Below, in pieces: positions 1 to 11,990 of a stretch of 64,000 nt of DNA. Every line of letters begins with the position of its first letter. The first letter of the stretch is position 1. The notes under the pieces were generated by a model. That model saw only the letters and a program-made list of their open reading frames with translations, was not told the origin of the DNA and ran no database searches. Origin of the DNA: Cunninghamia lanceolata (Eukaryota > Streptophyta > Pinopsida > Cupressales > Cupressaceae); the NCBI GenBank assembly GCA_027924645.1, contig BSBN01000829.1:5642001-5706000 (forward strand), given 5' to 3'. The position numbers were made by a program, and so were the translations under genes.

Positions 1-165
1 AAATCTGGTGTTATGGTCTCTTGTGTGGATGTGTGATTTTGCTTATGCTTGCATAGTTTTTTCATATTTTGATTGATGTAGTAGAGATCTTGTTGTTTTA
101 GTATACTTATTTTAAAAGGTGGCATATACTGATTCACCCCCTCTCTCAGTATATCAGTGTCTTCT
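1..165 (+). mobile_element. Possible 3' end of a Copia-type LTR
   Basis: Positions 129-148 read ctgattcaccccctctctca, a motif often found near the U5 end of plant Copia LTRs. The same motif occurs in reverse complement at 51,805-51,824, near the end of a solo LTR defined by a target-site duplication, which supports the reading. No start can be seen because the window begins inside it, and no clear CA end or PBS follows. It may be only a short LTR fragment. Confidence 0.35.
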
Positions 166-167
166 TA

Positions 168-222
168 AAATACACACATATACATGTATATATATGTATG
201 TATACATATATATATACTTGCA
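168..222. repeat. Short TA/CA-rich microsatellite
   Basis: An imperfect run of ta, ca and tgta dinucleotide steps lies directly upstream of the LINE-A ORF1 remains. It has no coding content. Confidence 0.7.
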
Positions 223-229
223 ATAAAGA

Positions 230-1560
230 AATTAAAAATGGAGCAGAGCAAAGTGCACAATAAAGAGCATAATAGTGAGAGAAAAAAAGAGAAAAGAAGT
301 ACCAAAAGACCAAAGCACAGAAAGGAGATCTACAAGCCTCAAAATCAATGTTACATAAGATATGGTGGACAATGAAGGAATGTTTACAAACAAGGTAGTT
401 ATCAGAATATTCATCGGCCCAAAGCAATCAAGAAAGAAAATCACTGAATTGGCACATGAAAATTGGTGAGTTCAGTTTGTCATCAAATTTCTTCCTAAGA
501 GCTTTTTTATAGTGGTCTTCTCAAACATAGAAGAGAGAGGAAATCCTCACAAACGAAGTATGGATTATGGGGAAAATCTTTCTATACATACAAAAATGGG
601 TCCCAAACTTTAATCCCTTCCTCTGCCATCTTTATGACGACCTGTACTGGGTCTACTTATACAACCTCCCACTAGAATACTGGTATGAGGAATTCTTGAC
701 TAAAATTGGGAGATCTCTAGGTAGGCTATTGGATATTGATGAGGATAGAATAGAGAAGGACCCATAACTATATGTAAGAATAAAAATTGTAGTATTCAAG
801 AAATCCCTAGGGAAATCACTCTTATGGTTGAAAATCATAAATGGGTCTAAGAAGTGGAAATCGAAGAAAATAAGTTTTATCACCTCAAGTGTGGTAAAAG
901 AAATTATCCTGCATTCTATTGCACCCACAAACTGTAAATGAAAAATATTTCAAACATGAAACCTCTAGCAAGGTCCTTGGATTCATATGCAAACAGAGAA
1001 GCAATGATTGTAATAGAGAAAGCAAAAGGAAAACCTAAAGCATCGGTCAAAGAGCCTCAAGAGAAGTATAAAATGAATTTCTCAAAAGACGTATAATACA
1101 TATAAAACACTATACTAAATATGGCCTGGTGGATGGTTCAAAATCAAAATCCCCCATAATCGAGGATCTAGGGAAAAGAACAAAAGTCTGAAAACCTACC
1201 TACGAATACCCTGGTGCCCAACAAATCGCCTATCATTTCCCTTCCTTTCCCCATTCCCCATCTAATCACAAAAATGCCTTTGCTTCTACTCCCATTGTTC
1301 TCAAAGAAACCATTGAGGTAAGTAAGGAGGAAGAAGAAATAGAAAGGAAGGACAATAAAGAGATAGGCAAACTAGATATTGTGGATCCCAAATCCATCTC
1401 CCAATTGACAATAAAACTACTAAATGACAATGGATGGAAACCTAACCATAAGAAGGGAAGGACAACCAATTTATAGAAAAGATAAGAGGTATCTCTAGTA
1501 GTAGGCCAATCTTCAATGGATAACTTTATTATGATCACTAAGGGAGGGGGACCCTCCCTT
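230..1560 (+). pseudogene. LINE-A ORF1 remnant (DUF4283 plus zinc knuckle)
   Basis: This is the decayed first ORF of a plant LINE, encoding a nucleic-acid-binding, gag-like protein. The best stretch is 567-767, whose translation (FLYIQKWVPNFNPF, then a YNLPLEYW loop and GRLLDIDEDRIEKDP) has the spacing of a DUF4283 domain. At about 846-940 a shifted frame gives HLKCGKRNYPAFYCTHKL, which looks like a degraded CCHC zinc knuckle. The remaining ~600 bp to the ORF2 start is low in recognisable motifs and rich in K/E codons. Several stops and frame changes break it. It lies directly upstream of ORF2, as expected for a bicistronic LINE. Family assignment is fairly secure; exact limits are not. Confidence 0.65.
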
Positions 1561-1568
1561 AGGGGACG

Positions 1569-3631
1569 ATGAAAATCCTCACGTGGAATGTTAGGGGCTT
1601 AAACACCCCTAACAAGAGGTGCTTAATGAAACACTATTTTGATAGAATAAATTCTAACATCATCATACTACAAGAAACAAAATTAAAGAATGCCGAATCA
1701 GAGCTATTTGTTAAACACTACAGGAGCAAGAATGGGATCTTTGTTGAAGTGATAGAATTTGCTAGTGGTCTAGGCATTCTCTGGAAATGCGATCGAGTCA
1801 ACCTTACCAAAGTTGATACCACATGTTCAAACTAATAGATGGTGAAGGTGATTAGTAATTTCTCATAACTTTATTTTTAATGTATATAGCCCAACAAAAT
1901 CCTAAGACAAGAAAATTGTTTGGAAAAATATTGGGGGTAAATTGAATGAAATTAAAGGAGAACTATCCATTTTGGGTGGTGACTTCAATGACATCTTAAA
2001 CCAATTAGAAATAGTTGGGGGATTGCAAACACTCTCACAGTCACAAATTAATTTTAAGAATTTCATATACCAAGCAAACCTCACAGACATTCCTCCTTCC
2101 AGTGACACATTTACATGGACAAATAGAAGGTCTAGGTTCACAAATATTGTGGAGAGACTTCATAGGTTTTTGGCATTTGCAAAATGGATAGGAAAAAATC
2201 ATAAGATGGAATCATTTATTTGTCTGATCTCAGGCTCATATCACTATCCAGTGTATCTAGAAATAATAGAAGAAAAATCACGTGTTATAAGCCAATTCAA
2301 ATTTGAGAAGACGTGGCTCAAATCTGAAAACTTAAAGGAATTATTGAGCAGAAGGTGGATGGAACCACAATTATTCAAAGTCTCCCAAATGTTCATCTTT
2401 TTCAAGATGATGCAATACATAAAAGGGAAACTAAAGACTTGGAACAAGGAAAATTTTAAAGATGTTTTTAAAGAGAAGGAAAGAGTAGAAAATGAACTTG
2501 TCGAACTCAATGAAAAAGTAATAAAATTTGGGATGTTTCAAGAGGATTATCAAAGAAAGATTTGATGACAGAACACACAAAACTTATAGCAAGAGAAGAA
2601 ATATATTGGAATAAAATCTTAGGAAACACATGGATAGCTGAGGGAGATTTAAACACAAAATTCTTCCATAATGCAACCAAGGTCCATAGAAGCATGAGTA
2701 GAATAAACATAATAAAGGCTGGGGATAGAACAGTTATCACAAAGAATGAAGATATTCAATGGGAAGAGATAAAATTATTTCAATATATTTTAGGTGGTGA
2801 AGAGCTAACTAACCCCATGCAATGTAGTGCTTTAGACAATATCCTACACATGATTGGGGAGGAAGACAACCTATAACTAATGGCCCTCATCAAAATTGAG
2901 GAAGTTGAAACTGCAGTCTTTCAATTACACCTAGAAAAGACTCTGAGACTAGATGGATTCTTAGAAATCTTCTTCCAATACTGTTGGGATTTTCTTGGTA
3001 TAGAAATATGGTCATTGGTGGAAGACTCTAGGAAGTTGGGAAAATACTCAAAGTCTTTAATAATACCAACATTGCACTCATTCAAAAAAATTGGATAGCT
3101 CATCATTCATGGATTATCACGTAATATATTTATGTAATGTGATCTATAAGATCATAGCCAAAGTGATGGGTAATAGACTCAAAAAGTTACTCCCCAAGAT
3201 AATATCATTGGAACATTGTTGATGACATTATCATTGTGCACGAAGCACTTCACACAATTAATAAATCCAACCAATCAAGCATGCTAATTAAGCTCAACAC
3301 TAGTAAAGCCTATGACTGGGTGAGCTAGATATTCTAGGTAAAAACAATGGAGAAAATGGGCTTTTTTTCAAAATGGCTTCAATGGACATTTTCATGCATA
3401 TCCATAATTAGATACTCAGTTCTAATAAATGGATCCTCATGTGGTTACTTCAAATCTTGTTGTGGGCTTAGGAAAGGGGACCCTTTGTCCCCTTACTATT
3501 TGTCATAATGTCTGATGCTTTAAGCATAAGCATAAGTGAAAAAATCAATGATGGAAGGTACAAAGGTGTAGCAATTACCAGATAGTTGCCCCCTCTATCC
3601 CATCAACTATTTGTTGATGACACCATCCTTT
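1569..3631 (+). pseudogene. LINE-A ORF2, 5' part: AP-type endonuclease and start of reverse transcriptase
   Basis: ORF2 starts with ATG at 1,569 and the classic N-terminus MKILTWNVRGLN of plant LINE apurinic-type endonucleases, followed by IIILQETKL. A second piece (1,942-2,565) has the SILGGDFND motif and FTWTNRR, both typical of the same domain. The linker to the RT follows in 2,562-2,876 (KFFHNATKVHRS) and 2,880-3,098. RT fragments continue to the catalytic box, read as QLFVDDTIL at about 3,604-3,630, where the usual FADD has become FVDD. Stops and frameshifts occur every few hundred bases. The reading breaks off at 3,631, where the Copia-1 LTR begins, and is picked up again at 14,178. Confidence 0.88.
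3545..3631 (+). repeat. Left copy of an 87 bp LINE segment flanking Copia-1
   Basis: This segment around the LINE-A RT catalytic box matches 14,178-14,264 over the same length with roughly a dozen mismatches by hand count. The two copies lie exactly at the left and right edges of Copia-1. It is far too long for the 5 bp target duplication of an LTR element. Confidence 0.85.
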
Positions 3632-3963
3632 TGTTGGTGTATATATTTCATTTTTCCATACTCTATAGGCTTAAGCCTAGTTAGGCATCCCTTTATACAA
3701 CCTTGACACATGCCTCCATGAGGTGTCAAGGTTGTTGTGCAGTTTAGGAAAGGTGTCACTAAGTTGCCTACTAACTAGATACCTTGCGCGAGTTTTTAGA
3801 GAGGCAACTCGCAATAACTCGTGGTTGAGGAGTTGTTCCTCAACACACAATTTGCTCTTGCATGCTTATTTGTACGCATCTACTTGATTGATTTCTATGT
3901 TGTGTTTATTTGTAGTCTTCTGTACTTGGTTTTTCATCCACTTGTTCATGGGAAAATCCCACA
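3632..3963 (+). repeat. Copia-1 5' LTR
   Basis: The LTR is about 332 bp, starts TGTTGGTGTATA and ends ATCCCACA. The primer-binding site follows directly. It contains a short inverted repeat (caaccttgacac... and gtgtcaaggttg, 3,699-3,734), probably a U3 or R-region hairpin. No matching 3' LTR exists in the window, so the limits rest on the TG...CA ends and the adjacent PBS. Confidence 0.75.
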
Positions 3964-3975
3964 TGGTATTAGAGT
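3964..3975 (+). promoter_or_regulatory. Copia-1 primer-binding site
   Basis: The sequence tggtattagagt is one mismatch or so from the complement of the initiator tRNA-Met 3' end that primes reverse transcription in most plant Copia elements. It abuts the LTR end without a spacer. Confidence 0.75.
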
Positions 3976-4508
3976 AGGGGAGGTTCAATTGCAAGTTTGA
4001 ATGATTGTATCTCATTCGTATAACAACATTGAATTTTTTGGTCACATGCAATTTTAGCCCCTGGTCATGGCTAGCCCAAGGGGGCTTAAAATTTTGTATT
4101 ATTTTTCCCTCAATATCTCTAAAACCATTTTCCATCCCTCTATAATTTTTTTTGAAAGATAGTTTTTTTTGTGTTTTCTCAAGCAAGGAAAAAATTTTAA
4201 AGCTCCATAACTTTTTCTCGGTAACTCGGATTCAAGTGTCATTTTTTGCAAAAGTGCTTATTTTTTGCCGCGAATCCATTTCTCACATTTCTGCACTAAA
4301 ATTATAAAGTGCCATTTTATGTGCCAATTGGGCTAGTTTAAAGCACTAACTTGATAAAGTTCCACATTTGGGGGGGAATAATCAAGGGGGATGTTGAGTG
4401 TGTTTTCTTTCACACTTCCTAAAGAAGTGCATGCATGTTGTGTTGTTTTTTGACTTTTGCACTTCTAAGTTCTTCATTTTCGCATTTCTACAACTTTGCA
4501 AAAAATGA
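3976..4508 (+). other. Copia-1 5' leader, with a polypurine-like run
   Basis: This untranslated stretch lies between the PBS and gag. At about 4,365-4,395 it contains tttgggggggaataatcaag followed by ggggatgttgag, which looks like a polypurine tract followed by an LTR start, although no LTR follows. It could be a relic of an earlier recombination or a chance G-run. No ORF is supported. Confidence 0.4.
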
Positions 4509-5645
4509 ATGTCTAAATCCATGGAGTCTAATGTAACTATATCACCCCTAACACCTTTTAACTATCAAGATTGGAAGTTAAAAGTAGTTCTTGTACTTCA
4601 GAACAAAGGGTTGTTTAGTGTAACTATGGGAATGAAAAATGAACCTAATGTAGCTAAGGACAAATAAAAGGTTTTTAATAAATGCTACTAAGCCTTTGGA
4701 TTTTTATGTTTAAACTTGTCCCCTAAATTGTTATTCCATGTTGAGGCATTGAAAACACCCAACGAAGTTTAGGATACCCCCAACAAGCTATTTGGGAAAG
4801 TTGATGAACTTAAGAGTCATGAGTTGGAAAATGAACTCATAGGTCTTAATCCTAGGAATTTCACAACTCTAGAGGACTACTTCACAAAATTTAAATCCTT
4901 AAGGTTGTAATTAAAAGATTGTGGAATAGACAAGAAGGAGGATTAGTTAATTCTTTCTCTACTTTCAAAATTAGGTCTAGAATTCTCATTGTTTGTCTCA
5001 ACTTTCTACTCTACCAAACAAATGCCTTAGGGTCCCATTCTTCAAGATGATGACCCACTTCACCAAATTTAAATCCTTAAGGTTGCAATAAAAAGATTGT
5101 GGAATAGACAAGAAAGAGAATCAATTGAATCTTTCTATACTTTCCAAATTAGGTTTAGAATTCTCAATGTTTGTCTCAACTTTATACTCTACCAAATGAG
5201 CTCTAGGAGCCTCATGGTCAATGCCTACACTTGATAACTTTATTTCTGACCTAACAAGGGAGCAAGACAAGCTAATCCAAATGGGCACATTGAATTCTAT
5301 AAAACTTCAATCCCTAATTGCTGGGAATGATTAAAAAATTTCAAAAGGGAAGAAAAAGAACCCTAAGAAGGACAAGGAAGATAAAAAAGAATCTAAATCT
5401 AACAACTCCAAACATGACAACTTTTCTCAATAAGGGAAACCTACTACAAAGAAAGTTTGAAGTGTGCCTTTTGTAAAAAATATGGGCATGACAAACATCA
5501 ATGCATGAGGAAACAAATAAAGTACCTCTCTCATATTCCTAAGAAGAATAATATGGGGTTACCTAATTTTGTCAAAGCATCTTCATCAAACCAAGAAAAT
5601 ACTAAGATAAAAGAGAAATCAAAAAGAAAAGCCTTAGTTGCTACA
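4509..5645 (+). pseudogene. Copia-1 gag (with zinc knuckle)
   Basis: The ATG at 4,509 opens a frame MSKSMESNVTISPLTPFNYQ followed by DWKLKVVLVLQNKGL, the N-terminus of a Copia gag. Stops appear after about 50 codons. A 138 bp segment is present twice within it (4,881-5,018 and 5,059-5,196). The C-terminal nucleocapsid knuckle is clear at 5,457 onward: C-AF-C-KKYGH-DKHQ-C, matching CX2CX4HX4C. A K-rich linker leads into the protease. It cannot make a functional protein. Confidence 0.8.
4881..5196 (+). repeat. Tandem duplication of 138 bp inside Copia-1 gag
   Basis: Units 4,881-5,018 and 5,059-5,196 align end to end with about 10% mismatches by eye. Both begin ttcac and contain gattgtggaatagacaagaa. 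The period is 178 bp because 40 bp separate the units. The duplication is specific to this copy as far as the window shows. Confidence 0.85.
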
Positions 5646-8582
5646 ACATCTTCATCTCCATCATGGATAATTGACTCAGGTGATTTGCACCATATGGGCT
5701 CTTCACATGTTGTTTTCTCATCCCTAGAGCAATCTAGTATGTCTACAATCACCCTAAGTGATAATACCCAGCTTTGGTCAAAGGTACAGGGTCTGTTGAA
5801 GCTGAAGGAGGAACATTTTTAAATGTTCTGAGTGTTCCTTCACTACAACTAATCTCCTTTTAGTGTATTAAATAACTCATGTAGGGAAGGGCATGAGAGA
5901 ACATTTCTCTCCAAATTTACTTGAGATCAAAGAGTTGTAGAGCAACAAATTAGTAGTTATAGGGGAGGCAAATCAGAAATCTAGATTATATACCTTCTCC
6001 AATTTTGCACTAGATATTTCTCCCAAAACATTGCTAACTCATTCAGATGAAGTTAGTAAATTATGGCATGAGCGGTTTGGCCACCTTAACTACCACTACC
6101 TTGAGAAACTATGTCAACATAATATGGTCATGGTGTTGCCTAGAGTTAAATTTCTAAAGAACTTTGTGAGGGTTGTGCCCTTGGGAAGCATCTTGAAGCA
6201 AAATTTGACAAACACAAATCATGGAGGGAAACACAAGTCTTGGAACTTGTACACAATGATGTTTCAAGGGGATTTCCCCATCCATCTTTTACAAAGGCTA
6301 CATATGTTCTCACTTTTATAGATAATTTCTCTAGATTCACATGGGTCTACTTAGGTAAAAATTTGAAGTCTATGAATTACTTCAAGACTTCAAAATTCTT
6401 GTCAAGAAACAATCAGAGAAGGTCATTAAAGTTCTTCAAACTAATAATGGGGGTGAGTATGTCAACAACCATTTTGAGTATTTTTGTATAGCAGAAGGGA
6501 TAGATCTATAGTACACAGTTCCTTATACTCCGCAACAAAATGGTGTTGTTGAATTTAAGAATATATCCTTAAAAGAGATGGCTAATTGTATGATTCACTC
6601 TAAAGGCCTAACATCATAGTACTAGGCAGAAGCAATCAACTCCACATGTTATATTCATAACAGAATTCCTCACAAAGCCTTAAAGGGTATACTCCTTTTG
6701 AAGCTTGGAAAGGAAGGAAACTAGTAATTGATCATTTTAGGGTCTGCAGATATCTTGCTATTGCGCATATACCAAAAGAGTGTCACAAGGCCATGGATCC
6801 ACAATCCAAACCTTGCATCTTTGTTGATTATCTAGATGGTAAGAAAGGTTATCACCTATTCCACTTGGCCACACATAATTTGTTTATTAAGAGAAGTGTT
6901 ATGTTTCAAGAAAGTCCTATTGAAACTATGCTTGACATTTCTCCTCATATTGTGGACTCATCAGACATTGATGACTATTTTGATGATTCAGATCATTCAC
7001 AATGGATTTCTAACGTAGATTATTCTTCTACTTATGATAGTGAGAACAGTGATGAGGGTTCATCTTCACCCATCTCTAGGATTGCCTTAGAAGTTGATTA
7101 TTCCACACTTGACTCACCACATCTCGGGCTCTACAATCACTTCGCATGGAAAATACATGGGTACAGGATTCAACAAATGATAGACAGATTCAATTAGATT
7201 TTCAGGGGGCACGTACCTTCTTTGCCTCAGCTTCTGATCCATAGACATTTAGAGAGGCATCAGGCATTCCTAAGTGGGATATTTCTATGGATGAGGAATA
7301 TGATTCCTTAATCCAAAATCACACTTGGGATTTGACTTCTCTTTCTAAGGGAAGGAAGAAAGTTCGATGTAGATGGATATATCAAACTAAGTTTAAAATA
7401 GATGGGTCAGTTGATAAGTACAAAGCACGATTGGTTGTAAAAGGATTTTCACAAGTTGCAGGCATTGACTATATAGAGACCTTTGCATCTGTCACAAAGA
7501 TGACTTTAATTCAACTCACATTTGTTATAGCGACAACACATGGATGGGCAGTGGATCAAATGGATGTGAATCTGAGTGCATTTCTTCATGGAGACCTAGA
7601 GGAGGAAATCTACATGGAACAACCACCAGGGTTTGTTTAGGATTCATCCTTAGTTTCTAGACTTAGGAAATCTCTCCATGGCCTCAAACAAGATCCTAGG
7701 GCTTGGTATGCCAAGATGGATTCTTGCCTCCTAGCTTCAAGTTTTACTAGATGTCATTCAGATCCTAATGTGTATCTATTGTGGTAGGATGATTTAATTT
7801 TAATATTGGTTCTATATGTTGATGATCTTTTGATCATCGAGAGTACTTCATCTACCATTGCAGTAGTGAAGTCAACACTTCAGGATAGATTTGACATGAT
7901 TGACTTGAGTTTATTGCAATACTTCCTTGATATTGTGATTTCATAGTTTGATTCAAGGATCACTCTTGTTCAACCTAAATATACTCTTGATTTACTTGCA
8001 TGGTTTCACATGACTACTTGTAAACCATCTCTAACTTCCTTTCTATTTGGAGTCAAGCTTGAGCCTTTTTTTACTATATCATTGGTCAATGCTACTTTGT
8101 ATCAACAACTTTTTGTCTATCTCATATATTTGACCCATACTAGGCCAAACATTTCATATGCAATTGGCATGGTTTTGAGATTCATGCACGAACCTCATGA
8201 GCTACACTGGAAAGAAGCTAAGAGGATCCTTCACTACCTCCAGGGTACTATTGGGTTTGTGATTCATTACATATTTGGTTTAGAGGTTAATTTGGTTGGT
8301 TTCACATATTCAAATTAGACTAGTGATACTAGGAATCACAATTCCACTTTAGGTTACAGCTTTTCACTTGGTTCAAGTCCTATTAGTTGCTCTAGCAAGA
8401 AAAAGAATGCTATTGTTTTATCATCCACAGAGGCAGAGTACATGAGAGCTATTAATGTAAAAACTGAGGCTATATGGTTTTAGGACACTCTTACTGATTC
8501 TGGTATTTCTTTCTAGTGGCCCACAGTCATCTATTGTGACAACCAGAGCACCATTCAAATATCCAGGAATCTGGTTCGACAT
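5646..8582 (+). pseudogene. Copia-1 pol: protease, integrase, RT, start of RNase H
   Basis: The protease motif reads WIIDSGDLHHM (about 5,663), where the usual DSGA is altered to DSGD. The integrase zinc domain is LWHERFGHLNYHYLEKL (6,061), followed in another frame by the catalytic core (LVHNDVSRG, FIDNFSRFTWVYL, and TNNGGEYV at 6,440). Here the second catalytic Asp is Asn; the third acidic residue lies in NGVVEF. RT begins near 7,287 (CRWIYQTKFKIDGSVDKYKA) and keeps the active-site YVDD at 7,815-7,826. RNase H begins with SSTEAEY near 8,421. At least four frame changes and many stops are present. The frame is cut at 8,582 by Copia-2. Confidence 0.88.
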
Positions 8583-9632
8583 TGAAAGGAAACTAGGTGT
8601 GCGAAAATCACTTCCTACACTAATCTAATAAGGGGAGGGCTATGCAAATTCAATTTAATCTTTACAATTACAGCAACATGAAACATAGAATAGAGATATT
8701 GCAGCAATACACATAGAACCAGAAAAAAGACAAAAGAAGAGAGACAAGATATAACGTGGGGAAAACCCTTATTGGGTGAAAAACCCCACACTCAAAAACC
8801 TGCACAATGTATTATCAAAACTGAAAATGGTTTACAATACACTTGCAATGCAAGATCTCAGTAGTCTTCAAAACTCATGTCTGGAGTCAATATGAAAACA
8901 TAATAGTACCTGTCAATGACATAAAATCCTACTCCTCAAAGCACCTGTTTATATAGAAAATACAATGTAAAATAGCCTCTATCTTGGAATGGGCATCCAA
9001 CTTGGCCTCATGGCCTAAAATGCATGCCTATGGACACTTGGTCAACATTGTAAGATGCATTCGAAACTTGTCCACACACCCCATCCCAAAGAGGTTGCCT
9101 ATTTCCAAAATGGGCTATGATAGATGCTCTTACGACTCTTACGACTATCATAGAATCTGTCATAGTTGTCATAACTTACAGCTATAAGAGAATCTATCAG
9201 ACACAGACAATAAATAACATATTCTCTTACAACATGTCATAATCCACCTTGGGGCATCCAAAGATGACTTTTTTAAAGATGCTTCTCAACACATGTCTTC
9301 ACCTGTCTTACAAGCTTCTATTTCTAACTCTTACATGTCATAAATTCGTCATAGGAATCTATCATGACCATTATGATCAACATTCCCTTACAGAACATGC
9401 AAGATGCCGACACATGGAAAATATTCCTACCACTAAGTGGGATGCCTATCTCCTTATGTGGGGACAAAATTACATTTGGTCATATGCCATGTAGGATGAC
9501 ACATCACTGTGCCAACTCCCACAATATGACAACATAGGATTTGCATCCAAATTATACAATAGGCAATAAATAAATAAATACAATGAAATAATACAAAGAA
9601 TTACCAAGGTTGAGACACCTTAATTCCCAACA
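8583..9632 (-). repeat. Copia-2 3' LTR
   Basis: This LTR is 1,050 bp. In the element's sense it begins TGTTGGGAATTAAGG (right end at 9,632) and ends CTTTCA at 8,583. The purine-rich tract aagtgggagaa, on the minus strand, lies next to it at 9,633-9,643 and would prime plus-strand synthesis. Internally it holds the cgtggggaaaaccc motif seen in many Copia LTRs. Confidence 0.9.
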
Positions 9633-10397
9633 TTCTCCCACTTGTCGAACACCTTGTAAGAGCTAATAGAATAACATGATTTAACTGCTATAGGCCGAGA
9701 GGCCTATAGACTCCAAACACCATCTGAACTTCTCTATGCCCACTTGCTTCGTCAATGCATCTGCAACATTCTTCAAAGTATCTACCTTCTCCAAATTTAC
9801 TTTCCCATCCTCAACCATGTCTTAGACAAAGTGAAATTGTACATCAATATGCTTTGTTTTAGCATGGAAAGTTGGATTTTTCATAAGGCAAATCACACTC
9901 TAACTGTCACAACAAATTGTAATATGTCTTGCATCAACACCAATATCTGATCATAATCTCTTAAGCCAAATGGCTTCCTTATAAATCTCTTCCTCCAAAT
10001 CACCATGAAGGAAAGTTGTCTTCACATCCATTTGCTCCACCTCTAAGTCATAAGCTATTGCAAGAGATAACAGGAATCAAATAGATGTCAGCTTTACAAC
10101 AGGAGACAAGATCTCATCATAATCTATACCCTCCACTTGTGAATACCCACAAAATTTCTTCATGAACACCCATTTGCATCCAATGGGTTTCCATCTAGGA
10201 GGCAAAGGAATTAAGTCCCAAGTTTGATTCTTTTCGAAAGAAGCCATGTCATCCTCCATAGCCTCCTTCAAGGAACCTACATCTTTCATATCCATAGCCT
10301 CTGACATAGTTCTAGGTTCATCAATGTTAGTAAGCAAAGCAAAAGCACAACTAGAATCAAGCAATGTATAACCAAACCTCTCAGGTTGCTTCTTGCT
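9633..10397 (-). pseudogene. Copia-2 RT/RNase H with a large internal deletion
   Basis: Reading the minus strand, RT starts normally (EAMEDDMASFEKNQTWDLIP, then CKWVF) and reaches VEQMDVKTTFLHGDLEEEIY. It then jumps at about 9,985 straight into KEAIWLKRL, a motif of the RNase H region, followed by KTKHIDVQFHFV and ADALTKQ near the C-terminus. The YVDD active site, the rest of RT and the first half of RNase H are therefore missing. A smaller gap occurs after KKF at about 10,155, where the usual KYKARLVAKG-like segment is absent. The joined ends are in frame, so the deletion could have arisen during reverse transcription of an otherwise transmissible RNA. Confidence 0.85.
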
Positions 10398-11990
10398 TCA
10401 TGTGGACCTCCTCAAAGGTTGAGGTGGAGTTTCTACTTCATCTTCTGAACTTTCAGAGCTGCTAGATCTCTCCTCATTTTTAGGTCCAACATTGTCTTTC
10501 TGTTCAATCTTCTCAAGGGTAGAAGGAAACTGAACAACAATCTCTTTCTTTTCTTTTTCTTCTGGGTATAAAATAGTGGAAGAAGGTGTTAGCTCTCTAA
10601 AGATGACACTTCTGCTATACAACAATTTTTCAGCCACAGGATCCCAAAGCTTGTATCCTTTCACACCGATACCATAGGCAATAAAGATACACTTAACAAC
10701 CTTATTCTCCAATTTTGATCGCTTCTCCCTAGGCACATGTGCATATGCCTCACAACCAAAAACACAAAGATGCCTTATTGAAGGCTTTCTACTAGACCAC
10801 ACCTCCATGGGTGTCTTACCAACAAGAGCTGATGTAGGAGATCTATTTACCAGATAGCAAGTAGTGGCAATAGCTTCAGCCCAAAACTTTTGTTCTAGGC
10901 CAACTCCACTAAGCATACTCCTAGCCTTCTCCATCAGTCTCTTGTTCATCCTCTCTACAACTCCATTTTTCTGTAGGGTGTATGGAGTTGTCTTATGTCT
11001 TTCAATCCCAAGTTCCTTGCAATATTTATCAAATTCTGTAGAATAGAACTCACCACCATTGTTAGTTCTTAAATATTTAATCCTTTTACCAGTCTGATTT
11101 TCAACAAAGGCTTTAAACTCCTTAAACTTACTATAGACTTCATATTTGCTTATGAGAAAATAAATCCATGTCCTTCTACTGTAGTCATCTATGAAAGATA
11201 CAAAATATATAGATTTTGATAATGAAGGAACATTAACAGGACCAAATACATCAGAATGAACAAGGTCCAACACACCAAAAGACTTATGAGAACTCAAATA
11301 AAATTGAACACAGTTTTGTTTTCCATATATGCAATGTTTGCAAAAGTTGAACTCAAGATTACAATCATCTAACCCCTCAACAAGGTTTTTATTTTTTAGG
11401 GTTCTAAGACCCTTCTCACCAATGTGGCCAAATCTCTTATGCCATAACATTGTCTTTTCAGCAAGAAGCTTAACTTCCAAAGCATGTATACAACCATCAG
11501 GACTAGATACAACAAATTTCTTCAATGCTAGTTTAGATGGTGGGGATGAAGTGACTAATGCCCTCTTCCTTGAGTCAGAAGAACTATTGCATTGTGAAAT
11601 GAATGCCTCCAGCTGAAACAGAGTACCTCTCCTAGTACCCTTAGCAAGCACCATAGCTCCTCTAGTCATCTTGCATCCTTCTTTCAAAAAGACAACTTGC
11701 ACACCTACATCATTCAACATACTTATAGAAAGTAGGTTCCATGCTAAACTTGGGATGTGCATAACCCTAGAGATCCCCTTCACTCGTCTAGCAGGGAATT
11801 GGATAGAGACTCTTCCACAACCAATAATCTTCAGATGAGAGTGGTCACCTAGGTACACCCTTCCACCATCGAACTCCTCATACTTAGTAAACTAGTCTCG
11901 ATGCGAGGTCATGTGGAATGATGCACTAGAATCAATCAGCCACACATCATCAGATGCATGGGTTGCCAAGGATGCAATGAAAGCATCACT
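10398..11990 (-). pseudogene. Copia-2 protease, GAG-pre-integrase and integrase
   Basis: The protease core is WLIDSSASFHM at about 11,915-11,950. A 486-codon open frame (11,858 down to 10,398) then carries the GAG-pre-integrase and integrase: LWHKRFGHIGEKGL with the HHCC knuckle ending FCKHCIYGK, then VHSDVFGP, FVSFIDDYSRRTWIYF, RTNNGGEFYS and NGVVERMN. The second catalytic Asp is Asn (codon at 11,061-11,063 on the plus strand). A C-terminal extension with VFGCEAYAHVP and an acidic S/E-rich tail follows. It is the longest open frame in the first 35 kb. A stop separates it from protease, and the Asp change would abolish integration. Confidence 0.88.
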
